Positions 16,494 through 25,060 of a stretch of DNA of 64,000 bases are shown piece by piece. The notes below the pieces were generated by a model. That model had not been told where the DNA came from, did not search any database, and was given only the letters and a program-made list of their open reading frames with translations. The translations under genes were made by a program, and so were the position numbers. This DNA comes from Streptomyces sp. SM10 (GTDB lineage Bacteria > Actinomycetota > Actinomycetes > Streptomycetales > Streptomycetaceae): assembly GCF_002910915.1 (NCBI RefSeq), contig NZ_NEUF01000160.1, positions 1-64,000 of the forward strand, in the 5' to 3' direction. Position 1 is the stretch's first letter. Each line of letters starts with the position of its first letter.

Positions 16494-19285
16494 AGCGACT
16501 CGGTCTCCTCAACGCGGGGCGCGTCCTGGAGGGCGTCCCGCACGGGGTCCTCGCGGCGCTGCCGTCGCGTGCCGTCCCATTCCCACCGGGTGACGAGGAC
16601 CGCCGCCACCTCGTCGATCCGGGACAGCTGGGCGATGGCGATGCCGGGCACCTGCGGGTAGCAGGCCCACTCCCGTTCGCTGGTCATGACCACATCGAGG
16701 TCGAAGGCGCTCAGGAGGCCGAGGCACTTGGCGCGGGAGTCGTCGTCCACACCGGCGAACGCCTCGTCCAGGGTGACCAGGCGGGGCGCGTGCGGGCTGC
16801 CCGCGCTGGCGTAGTGGGAGGAGGCGGCGGCGAACAGCGGCACGGACACGGCGAGGACGCGTTCGCCGCCGGAGGCGGGTCCGGTGGCGGGTACCCACCG
16901 CCCGTGCTGGTGGCGTTCGACGCCGAATTCGTGCCAGGAGCGGTAGCCGAACGCTGCGGTGAGGTGCTCGAGCCAGCTGCCCGGGCCGTCGTCGGACTGC
17001 TGGCGGGCGATCTGGGCCTGGAGGAACTCGCCCACCGCCGCGCGGTCCTCCGACGTCCAGGCGTCCGCGGACTGGCGCAGCCTCTCGCGGGCTTGGGCCA
17101 GTCCGGACGGGGCCTTGCGCGAGGCCCGCCACACCAGCCGGAGTCTCATACCGGTGGAGGTGGGGCGGTCCTCCAGTTCGGTGTTCATGTCCCGCACCTG
17201 TCGTTCGGCGGCACCGATGAGTTCCTGGAGGGTGCCAGCGACCTCGGTGATCAGGTGGGTTTCGAGGATCTCGCGTTCGTGCGCGGACAGGATGCGGGTG
17301 AGCTCGCCCACCTCCGTGGCGAGTGCTTCGGCGAGTTCGGGCACGGCGCGCTCACGGCCCTGGTAGACGATGTCGACGACCATGCCGTCCTCGACCATGC
17401 GGGCGGACGCGCTGTGTCCGTGCCGGGACAGGGTGTCCTGAAGGGCCTTGAGTTCCTCGCTGAGTCGGCGCTGGACGCGTTCCCAGGCCGCGTCCGTGTC
17501 GTCGGTGGACGACAGGCCGGAGTCGATGGCCCGGGCGAACGCGATGGCCGGGGTCGCGGCCCAGTGGCCGTCGTCCGAGGCGGGGACGGTGACCTCGGGC
17601 AGCGCGACAGCGACCAGGCCGGTGGCCGTGAAGCGCTGGAGCGCGGCGATGGCCTCCGCACGCGCGTCGACGACTTCGGCGAGGTCCTTCTCCAGCTGCT
17701 CGATCCGCCCCTCGGCCCGGCTCGCCTCCCGGTCCGCCTGGGCGTGACGCTGCCCGGCGTTCTTCCGGTCGGTCTCACAGATCCGCTGTGCCTCGATGGT
17801 CCCGGCGAGGCGCCGTTGGAGTTCGGCGACGGCGGCGCCGACGGTGGAGCGCAGGGTCCGGTGCCGCTCATCGGCCGCCGCCGCCTCGTGCGCCGCCTCT
17901 TCGGCCCGCTGGGCGAGGTCGACGACCCGCTGCTCCGCCTCGGCGGCCTCGGCACGCTCGTCGTCCACCTGGCGTGCGGCCTCCCCTCGTTCGCGCAGCG
18001 CGGGCCACAGAGCCGCCAGTGCGGTGGCGAGGGAGCCGAGGCCGTGACGTACGGCGGTGAGTCCGGCCCGTTCGGCGGGCAGCCCCAGATCAGCGGCAGC
18101 CTCGGTGAGCTCGGCGGCAGCCCGCTCGGCAAGTTCGGCCGCCTCGACGACCTCGGTGGCACGCCCTTCGTACCGCGCACGGGCCTTGCGCACGGTCTCG
18201 GCGGCGGCGCTGACGAGCGCGTGTGCCCTGGTGAGCGGCGACTCGTCGGGGACGTCTGCGAGCTCGGCGTCGAGCGTGCGCCGGCGTGCCGCGATCGCCG
18301 CGGACCGAGCCGCGAGATTCTCCGACTCCTCGCGCAGAGAGGCGAGTTCGATGCCGAGCTCCGCGACCCGGTCCCGGCGTGCTGCTTCGCGTGCGCCCTC
18401 GCCGATGTACGTGGCGGCGGGCTTGGCCCACGTGCCGGTGAGCGCACCGACCCGAAAGCGCCCGTCGGGTGCCGCCCATGTCGCGGCTCCTCCCCCGCCG
18501 TCGAGGCCGATGGCGGCGAGCAGCCGGGTCACCGTCGTCTCGTCCAGGACGGTGGCCCGCCCATCGCCGTGGTCCACGGCGGGGCACAGCACGTCTGCCA
18601 GTGAGGGGCCGCTCACCGGCCCGTTCGACGGGGAGAGAAGGATATCGTGTCCGTCCACGGCGAGGGCGGAGCCGTCGGGCAGCACCCAGGCGTCGAGGAG
18701 GCCGGAGGCTTCGAGCGCCGCTTCGAGCCCGGCACGGCCGGCTTCGGGCAGGTCGTCACGGAAGTCGACCAGGCACCAGAGCGGCGCGCCCGGCAGCGTT
18801 TCGCGCAGGCCGGGGGTGCGCGTCGCCGGGGGCCGGGGTTCGCGTCCGGCGCCGGCTTCCAGTGCGGTGAGCTCGCGACGGGCCTCGGCGGTGCGCTCTG
18901 CCAGCTCCGTGGTCGCCCGGGCGGCTTCGGCCGCCTGGTCGGCGAGGTCCACCGAGCGGGCGGTGTGGGCCCGGGTGGCCGAGACCCGCGCCGGGTAGGG
19001 GCCGTCGAGGTGGCGGGTCCACTCCTGGAATTCGTCCAGGAGGCCCGTCGCGTCGGCGTAGGACAGCTCCTTCCAGGCGCGGGCGCGTTCGCGTACGTCG
19101 TCCAGGAGGGCCTGGCCCGCCCGCGCCGCGTTCTCCTCCGCCTCGCCGTGCGTCTCGGCGGCCAGCGCGAGGTCGGTCTCCGCCTCGTCGAGACGGCCCG
19201 ACGCCCGGCGGTGCTCGGCGGCGGCCTGCTCGGACACCTCGATGCGGCCCTCGATGTGGCCGAGCGCCCGCCGGGCGCGGTCCGT
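16484..19285 (-). pseudogene. TIGR02680 SMC-like ATPase (JetC-like), 5'-truncated
   Basis: The frame carries the C-terminal ~930 residues of a TIGR02680 protein, normally about 1350. Long Ala/Glu/Arg-rich coiled coils flank a central hinge-like region. Near the end come the ABC signature GPASGGERVLAVSVP and Walker B with D-loop PRLVTLDEAFAGVDD. The N-terminal P-loop (Walker A) half-domain is absent. Translating upstream of the first ATG (19237) gives TDRARRALGHIEGRIEVSE, then the sequence joins abruptly to the DUF2397 fragment at about 19285. Without Walker A it cannot form a working ATPase head. An intact DUF2398 gene, expected between the two, is missing too. Confidence 0.85.
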
Positions 19286-19926
19286 TACTGGATGAGCCGG
19301 TCCTTGTACGCGAGGAAGACCGCCTCTTCGACATCGTGCAGGTCGATGGTCTGCTGGAGCGATCCCATGAAGGCCCGGGCGTTGTCGGCGAGCGCGGCGA
19401 ACCGGCTGGCCAGCGCGTCGAGCGCCAGATGCGCTATGGCCGGATCCGGCTGCTCCTCGGCAGCCAGGACGAGAAGGGCGCGAAGCTGGGTGACGATGTC
19501 GTGCAGGGCCACGGCCTAGAGGGCACCGCGCCGCCCGAGCGCCTCGTCATAGGCGGACAAAGCCTCCTCGGCGGCCTCCCCCTCCCTCGTGAGCTGGTAG
19601 ATGAACCGCTTCCGGTAGAAGTCCTCGACCGCGGTCACCCGGGCGGTATCGGGATCCGCCCGCAGATTGCCCCAGCCGACGAGCCTGTCGAGCGCGCCGA
19701 CGACGGTGTCCGGCTCGGCGGGACGGACATCCGCCGGCAGCGCGGTGTGCAGGTCCTCGGGCCGCAGGTGGACCGCGAACCGCTCCTTGGCCGTCAGGAA
19801 CGTCCGCATCACGTGACGGTAGAGCGGAGTGTTCGGCACCGTGAGATGAGCGAAGGGGCCGAAGCCCGACGGCTCGGGAAGGGGGCCGGCGGAAGCGCTG
19901 GGGGCGGTGACAGTCATCGCCGCCAT
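19285..19926 (-). pseudogene. DUF2397/TIGR02677 protein (JetA-like), truncated and with in-frame amber stop
   Basis: From ATG 19926 (or 19917) the frame reads FGPFAHLTVPNTPLYRHVMR, typical of TIGR02677 N-termini. After YDEALGRRGAL it hits TAG at 19518-19516. The same frame then resumes with AVALHDIVTQLRALL and continues to MGSLQQTIDLHDVEEAVFLA, all family-like, before stopping at TAA 19287-19285. Full-length members are around 500 residues, so roughly the last 60% is gone. The amber codon sits where a CAG (Gln) would fit, so it is a nonsense substitution. The 3' end is fused to the truncated ATPase by a deletion. Confidence 0.8.
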
Positions 19927-20402
19927 TGTCCCTGAGGCGCGGCAACCTCGGAAAGAGACCGAAATATCCGGCCGATTCACCCCGTTCTGACCGGTTCAGG
20001 ATGTCAGGTCGAAGCCGGAGGAGGAGCGTCTCCCGACCCCCCGCCGCCGGTGAAGCCGTCGCGGTGAGGGTGATCAAACCCACGGTCGTCGATTCGGAGA
20101 CCCGGCAGCGGTTCGCCCAGGAGATCGAGGCGATCCCCTGGTAGCGGTGACGGACGGAGGGGGCGAACAGGTCGGCGCCGTCGATGCGGAACCACAGGTC
20201 TGACTCCCGGGCCACCTGGGTGAATCCGGCGAGCTCGCCGGCCCTGCTCAATGGCCAACCCGACCAACTGCGGGAGAAGCTCACGCACCTCAAGTGCACA
20301 CATCACCAGCCTGACGGCACCGGCACGAGCCCCGGGCCAGATGGGCAGACCGATCAACGCCTACGGAAATCTTGAAACACCCGGACACACCCCCTCCGCA
20401 CC
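19927..20402. other. Non-coding stretch between JetA-like remnant and initiator tRNA
   Basis: No convincing gene is visible. A minus-strand frame through 20040-20250 reads DLWFRIDGADLFAPSVRHRY and looks more protein-like than its surroundings, but it lacks a start and I recognise no family. It may be another fragment. Confidence 0.3.
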
Positions 20403-20443
20403 ACGACGAAGGCCCGGCACATGGCGTGCCGGGCCTTCGTCGT
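20403..20443. terminator. Terminator of the initiator tRNA (18-bp stem)
   Basis: The arms 20403-20420 and 20426-20443 pair perfectly with a 5-nt loop. The hairpin begins 6 nt beyond the 3' end of the minus-strand tRNA. Confidence 0.88.
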
Positions 20444-20448
20444 ACAAG

Positions 20449-20522
20449 TAGCGGGGACAGGATTTGAACCTGCGACCTCTGGGTTATGAGCCCAGCGAGC
20501 TACCGAGCTGCTCCACCCCGCG
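20449..20522 (-). tRNA. Initiator tRNA-fMet (anticodon CAT)
   Basis: The reverse complement folds as a cloverleaf starting CGCGGGGTGGAGCAGCTCGG, with anticodon loop CTCATAA, T-arm GTTCAAATC and 3' end CCCCGCTA. The anticodon stem CTGGG/CCCAG ends in three G:C pairs and base 1 (C) is unpaired with base 72, both hallmarks of the initiator. The CCA end is not encoded. It is 74 nt long, followed by a strong hairpin terminator. Confidence 0.95.
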
Positions 20523-20608
20523 TCGGTGGATGCAATCTTACGGTACTCGGGGAGGGTCCTCCTCCCGATGATCTGTCGGCTTCGGTGCGGCAGCCTGCCC
20601 CTGCGAGG

Positions 20609-21250
20609 TCACCTCAGGCCGATGGCCGAGATCACTTCCTGCTCGATGGTGAATCCGCCCGGCGCCTGCGCGGTGACGCGCAGGGACACCGAGTGCGCGG
20701 TGCGCGGCGTGCGCAGGTCGGCCGTCCAGCGGCCGTCACCGCGGCGGTGCAGGTTCGCGTTCTGCCAGGTCGTGCCCTCGTCGTACGAGACCTGGAGCGT
20801 CGCTGCGTTCGCCTTGACGTCACCGGGGACCGTGGCCGCGCTGACCCCCAGGTCGAGGGTCTTGCCCGCCCGGGCGAGGCCCTGCAGGTCGGTGTCGAGG
20901 GAGTAGCCGACGTTCAGCAGGGGGACGTCGGCGCGGGCGGCCGGGCGTGTGAAGTCGAAGCCCCACGCCGTGCTGGTCCGGGTGGACGTCGGCCACGTGG
21001 TGTTCGACCGCTGTCCGGTCGCCGTCAGTGTGTAGGAGCCGGCGGGAAGGTTGCTCGCCCGGCCAGCCCGGGAGTTGACTGCGGCCACCTGGGTGCCGTC
21101 GGCGCGCGTGAGGACAGTCCTGAAGCCCGTACCGCCGAAGCCGGTGTGGCTGTCGTCGCCGCCCGACCACATCGGGATGTTCCACTGCAGGGTGCCGCTC
21201 ACGGAAGCGAAGGCGGCGTAGGCGGAGTCGAGGCGCGGGGCCTGGACCGG
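20609..21250 (-). pseudogene. C-terminal fragment of a secreted S8 peptidase
   Basis: The minus-strand frame begins without a start near 21250, reads through SGTLQWNIPMWSGGDDSHTG and ends IEQEVISAIGLR. Segments such as GSYTLTATGQRSNTTWPTST and ATLQVSYDEGTTWQNANL match the C-terminal beta-sandwich region of very large Streptomyces S8 peptidases. The catalytic domain is absent, and the upstream DNA belongs to an unrelated plus-strand fragment. It is therefore a truncated remnant. Confidence 0.65.
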
Positions 21251-21251
21251 C

Positions 21252-21452
21252 TTGAACCAGTTCCTCGGAGACGCCTACGACGCCGTCACCGGCCAGAACG
21301 GCGGCGCCGGCGTCTTCCTCGACAAGTACCTCCCCGTCCGCCCCGCCTACCGCCTCTACCGCGCCGAGTACATGCTCCGCCAACAAGGCTGCGACGCACT
21401 CGCCGACCTCTACGCCGAAGCAGCCGACGAACTCTTCCTCGCCTTGGCGTAA
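21252..21452 (+). pseudogene. C-terminal fragment of an unrecognised protein
   Basis: The plus-strand frame reads NQFLGDAYDAVTGQNGGAGV, then LPVRPAYRLYRAEYMLRQQG, and ends AADELFLALA. It is compositionally protein-like but has no ribosome site or real start (only a TTG at 21252). It abuts the S8 fragment exactly, which suggests a recombination joint near 21251. I do not recognise the family. Confidence 0.4.
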
Positions 21453-21523
21453 CCGTCAGCGGGGTGTTCGTCCAGTTCGCCGAGTCCACGGACTCCGTGC
21501 GGGACTTCTACGCCTCATGCGAC

Positions 21524-22235
21524 TCAACGGGGAGCGGGCGAAGGGGAGATTCCGTCGGAGTGGTCGGCGTGAATTAGCTCGAGACACCTGCGCAGGGGAA
21601 AGAACTCGTCAGCCCGATTCCTGGCTTCCGTCACGCCATCGGTGACGAGCAGGACGGTCTCCTGCCTGGCGTAGGAGATGTGGCTGACGACTGGGGGCTG
21701 CCGGTGAGTTCAGCCATGCCGACTGGTGACCCCTGTTCCTGGGGCAGTTGCCGCACCCCATGGGGGCCGATCACAAAGGGGCCCTCGTGGCCGAAGTTGA
21801 CGACTTCGACGCTGCCGAAGTCGGTGGCGAAGGAAATGGCCACTGCGGTGGCGAAGCGTTCCTCGTGATCACCCAGTGCTGACTTCAGGAATTTGTGCCT
21901 GCTCAGTCCTGATTCCATACGACTGGCAAATACATCGAGGCCGGGCTCGTGATACCCGGCTTTCCGGAAGGCGCCCACGACCGCCCCTGCGGTTGACACG
22001 GCAGGAAGACCCTTTCCCTGAACATCCCCCAAAATTGCTCGGGTGCCATGAGGCGTTGACAGCACCTCGTAGAAGTCCCGCCCACTCGTGCTTCGACATC
22101 GGCTGCGAGGTACCAGGCGGCCACCTCCACCCCGCCCCACCAAGGCGGGATCGGCCGCAGCAGCACCTGGCGAGTCGTTTCCGCCGCACTCCAAGGGCGT
22201 GCCGGGCTGCGGTTGGCGGCGGTGCTTCGGCGGTG
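21524..22235 (-). pseudogene. SpoIIE/PP2C serine phosphatase, truncated and twice frameshifted
   Basis: Three minus-strand frames in succession carry the family. RQVLLRPIPPWWGGVEVAAW...VEARVGG comes first. DFYEVLSTPHGTRAILGDVQ...SPVGMAELTGS begins after a one-base loss near 22080. PPVVSHISYARQETVLLVTD...LRRCLELIHADH begins after a shift near 21695 and ends at TGA 21526-21524. GDVQGKGLPAV and VTDGVTEAR are the metal-binding motifs of stage II sporulation E phosphatases. The sensor half is missing because an IS5-type remnant abuts at about 22237. It is not functional. Confidence 0.75.
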
Positions 22236-22237
22236 AC

Positions 22238-22648
22238 GAGGAGGTCGGTGAGGACCTGGACGTTCATGCCGTGTCGCTTGTGTTTGCCCGAGCAGTACGG
22301 GGTGTCGGAGGCGATCCGGCCGATCGGAAGCAGGGTGCCGTCCAGGATCACGAACGCCTTGGTCCGCGCGACACGCATCGCCTCGGCCGGAGTGGGTGCG
22401 AGCGCGGCCAAGATCTCAACGGCTTCACGTATGGAGCGGTAGGCAGTCGCGATGCCGATTCCGAACCCGGCGGCGAGCTGGGCGTAGGTGCCACCGCACC
22501 GCAGATGGGCCAGGGCGGGGAGGGCCTGGCGGCCGGCGGTCAGACGCCGCCACCGGGTTCCGATCTCCGCTCGCCGCACAGCGAGCCGTCCGGTCAGGAA
22601 CCGCAGGGTGCGACTGGACTGGTCGATCGACGACGGGTAGACAAGCAC
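22238..22648 (-). pseudogene. IS5-family transposase, 3'-truncated
   Basis: From M 22648 the frame reads MLVYPSSIDQSSRTLRFLTG. A helix-turn-helix follows (GGTYAQLAAGFGIGIATAYR), then the start of a DDE domain (FVILDGTLLPIGRIASDTPY, GKHKRHGMNVQVLTDLL). Immediately after VLTDLL, where family members continue into the rest of the DDE core, the sequence becomes the SpoIIE fragment. Only about 137 of the ~260 expected residues remain, so it is inactive. Confidence 0.8.
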
Positions 22649-22705
22649 ACGAAGCTCCTGGCGGACGGAGGATCTTGGTCGTGAACCCGTCTACCAGGAG
22701 CTTCG
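22649..22705. repeat. Inverted repeat at the 5' end of the IS5 remnant
   Basis: ACGAAGCTCCTGG near 22649-22661 is inverted as CCAGGAGCTTCGT near 22693-22705, just upstream of the transposase fragment. It could be the IS terminal or leader hairpin that limits readthrough. Confidence 0.5.
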
Positions 22706-22963
22706 TCGTTTCGTAGATCCGTCCAACCCGCGGCCAGCGCCGTCAGGTTGGAACACTCTCACTGCCGAAACGTCAGATAGCTGACACCCGTCGGTCTTCA
22801 CGGAGGGTTATTGCGGAAGTGGCCTCGCAACGCCTTCGGCGGGGAGGTAGTCGCAGGAGTGAGCATCGGACAGCGTCGGCGAATCGGTCGGGCTGGTGGG
22901 GGTAGGCGTCGCCCACCAGCGCGCTCCGTCGCTGTATGGGCGCTGACGTTGTTGCGCGAACCG

Positions 22964-22992
22964 GGCGGGCTCGGCCTTCCGCCGAGCCCGCC
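22964..22992. terminator. Terminator after GH62 gene (12-bp stem)
   Basis: The arms 22964-22975 and 22981-22992 pair perfectly with loop CTTCC, 40 nt beyond the leftward GH62 gene. Confidence 0.82.
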
Positions 22993-23031
22993 ACGACGGC
23001 CCCGTACCGGAGCCGGACATGTGTCACGTCG

Positions 23032-24498
23032 TCAGCGCTGCAGTGTCAGCAGACCAGGACGGTAGGGCAGGAGGCCGTAGTCGCCGCTGGAGTTGGGGCT
23101 GCGCCCCTGGTAGAGCAACTGGAGGCTGCAGGGATCGACGGTCATGGTCTGGTCAGGGCTGGTGCGGATCAGTTCGCCGTGGCTGATGTCGTTGGTCCAG
23201 GAAGCGCCGCTGTTGGCCTTGCCGGCGAAGGGGTTGGTCTCGGTCGCGGCCTGGGGTGTCCAGGCGCCGTTCAGGCTCGTTGCCGTGAACGAGCGGAAGT
23301 AGCGCCCCTGTGAGCCGATCGCCTCGACGATCATGAGATAGCGGTTCTGACCCTGCAGCTTGTAGACCTGCGGGGCTTCGAACAGGTTGTTCGTCGTATC
23401 GCTCATGATCACTGTCGAGGTCGCGCCGAAGCTGCCCGGGAAGTTCCCGATCGGCATACTGGCCCGGTAGATCTTGCCGTTGTCGCCGGCGAAGAACAGG
23501 TACATGTTCGTCCCGTCACCGATGAGCGTCTGGTCGATGGGTCCTGTTCCGGAGTCGGGGATGCTTCCGGAGAAGAGCACCTGCGGGGATGACCAGCCGT
23601 TCGGGTTGGTGGGATCGCTCGACGTCCGGTAGGAGAAGGCGGACCCGCCCCACTGGTAGGCGAGCACCCAGATATCCTTCGGCGCGAAGTAGAAGAGCGT
23701 AGGCGCGACGGTGGAAGCTGACATCGCGTTCTGGCCGGCCGAGGCCATCTCCGACCAATCGTCGAACAGGCCGAAGTTCATCGAACCCCAACTCGTCCCC
23801 GTGTCGTGCGTCGTCGCATAGACGAGCTGTCTGCCGTCGTAGGGGACGACGGTGAAGTCCTTCAACGAGACCCACCCCGGCTTGGGCTGCGCCAACGGGC
23901 CCGATGATGTCCAGCGGTACGTCCCCGGCAGAGCGCACGGGCCGGTGTTGCCGCCGCCGACCTTGACGAGCTGCCACTGCTGGTTGGCGCCGCCCCAGTC
24001 GTCGTACTGGACGATGTTCGCGTTGTCGGCGGTGGAGGCACCTTGCACCTCGAGGGCCTTGCCGCTGTGGCGCGAGATGAACCTCACGTAGCCATCCGAG
24101 CTGTCCGCGAGTCGCCATTGCTGGTTGGCGGCGTTCAGGTCGGTCCACTGGACGATCGATCCGCCGTTCGCGGTGGACCAGTTGTGGACGTCCAGCACCT
24201 TGCCCGAGTGGCGGGACTTGATGCGGTAGTAGCCGCCCCCGGAGTCGACGAACTGCCACTGCTGCTGGCTCTGATCGTTTCTGGTCCACTGAGTGATGCG
24301 GGCGCCGTCGGAGGTCGCCATGTTGTAGACGTCCAGGGCCTTGCCGCTGTTGCGATTGACCAGCACATACGAGGCGTTGGGGTCCACGGTCGCCGCCTCG
24401 GCGGGCTGGGCGCCGAGGAAGGTGGCCACGAGCAACAAGGGTGCAAGGACCGCGAGCAGGCGTCTTGGCCGGGCCGAGAACGAGTGGCGATACCACAT
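23032..24498 (-). CDS. Secreted GH62 alpha-L-arabinofuranosidase with N-terminal CBM13
   Basis: The 488-residue enzyme has a signal peptide (LLAVLAPLLLVATFLGAQPAEA). A ricin-type CBM13 covers ~36-178 with three QQW repeats (QSQQQWQFVDSG, ANQQWRLADSSD, ANQQWQLVKVGG). The GH62 domain from ~187 begins CALPGTYRWTSSGPLAQPKP. It contains the family blocks LKDFTVVPYDGRQLVYATTH, SSDPTNPNGWSSPQ, GPIDQTLIGDGTNMYLFFAG and TNDISHGELIRT. It removes arabinose side chains from arabinoxylan outside the cell. ATG 24498 has GGAGG upstream. It is divergent from the GH10 xylanase, and a CGAAAGTTTCG palindrome lies 80 nt before the start, suggesting joint xylan-responsive control. Confidence 0.95.
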   Translation of the reverse strand: MWYRHSFSARPRRLLAVLAPLLLVATFLGAQPAEAATVDPNASYVLVNRNSGKALDVYNMATSDGARITQWTRNDQSQQQWQFVDSGGGYYRIKSRHSGKVLDVHNWSTANGGSIVQWTDLNAANQQWRLADSSDGYVRFISRHSGKALEVQGASTADNANIVQYDDWGGANQQWQLVKVGGGNTGPCALPGTYRWTSSGPLAQPKPGWVSLKDFTVVPYDGRQLVYATTHDTGTSWGSMNFGLFDDWSEMASAGQNAMSASTVAPTLFYFAPKDIWVLAYQWGGSAFSYRTSSDPTNPNGWSSPQVLFSGSIPDSGTGPIDQTLIGDGTNMYLFFAGDNGKIYRASMPIGNFPGSFGATSTVIMSDTTNNLFEAPQVYKLQGQNRYLMIVEAIGSQGRYFRSFTATSLNGAWTPQAATETNPFAGKANSGASWTNDISHGELIRTSPDQTMTVDPCSLQLLYQGRSPNSSGDYGLLPYRPGLLTLQR

Positions 24499-24577
24499 GA
24501 GCTGCGCCTCCTGGGGGCTGGGTTGAGGTGACCCTGATGAACAGCGGAGCGGAAGTGCCGTGGGTTCGGGACAGTTT

Positions 24578-24588
24578 CGAAAGTTTCG
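24578..24588. promoter_or_regulatory. CGAAAGTTTCG palindrome upstream of GH62
   Basis: This perfect 11-nt inverted repeat is centred ~85 nt before the GH62 ATG, with a further TTTCGA just beside it (24575-24580). It is the same element as at 930-940 and fits a hemicellulase repressor site. The cognate regulator is not in the window. Confidence 0.7.
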
Positions 24589-24866
24589 AGAATTCCCGGA
24601 TACTTCGACGCCACAAGCTAGGGATGCGGGGCACTCCGGTCAAGGCTTGTCCCTGATCTGTCCACAAACAGCACCTCCCCTCAGGGCCTGACAAGGGATC
24701 ACGCCGAACGGGCCTCTCCTGAGTGAGCGCATACAGTTCGCCAGCCCAAGGGGCATGTACGGAAGAGGGAGGCCGAGCAAGCAGCGTCCGCGCACTCGCC
24801 CGATCGCGCCCTGGGACGTCCACCAACGGAGACGCCGGGGCTGCATTTCGACTCACCAGGGTGCCG

Positions 24867-24895
24867 GAAAGTTTCGGATGCCCAATCGAAACTTC
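24867..24895. promoter_or_regulatory. Paired GAAAGTTTC / CGAAACTTC boxes upstream of GH10
   Basis: GAAAGTTTC at 24867-24875 is a perfect 9-nt palindrome. An imperfect copy, CGAAACTTC, follows at 24887-24895, with centres 20 nt apart (two helical turns). They lie 166-194 nt before the xylanase ATG. The spacing suggests cooperative binding by the same regulator that acts at the GH62 site. The rest of the 24499-25060 intergenic stretch shows no gene. Confidence 0.65.
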
Positions 24896-25060
24896 TTCTG
24901 CGAGGAGTATTGACGGCCCATCACCGATGCCTCAATCATCCCTGTCTGAGGAACTGGCCAAGGTCCGAGATACCGAACGTCGACCTCGGCATCCTGTGCT
25001 GCACGGCAGATCCGCGCACCGCATCAGTCCTTCCGTGATTTCCACCTTGGAGGCACAGTC

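Noticed and set aside
15419..18604. 1061-residue open frame on the plus strand
   Set aside because: It is the antisense shadow of the TIGR02680/TIGR02679 remnants. Its composition (Gly/Arg/Val-rich) is that of GC-rich antisense frames, whereas the minus strand has the SGGER signature and Walker B.
22773..23027. Possible transposase tail upstream of the IS5 remnant
   Set aside because: One frame ends with a transposase-like ALRGHFRNNP, but the match is too short to support a second IS.
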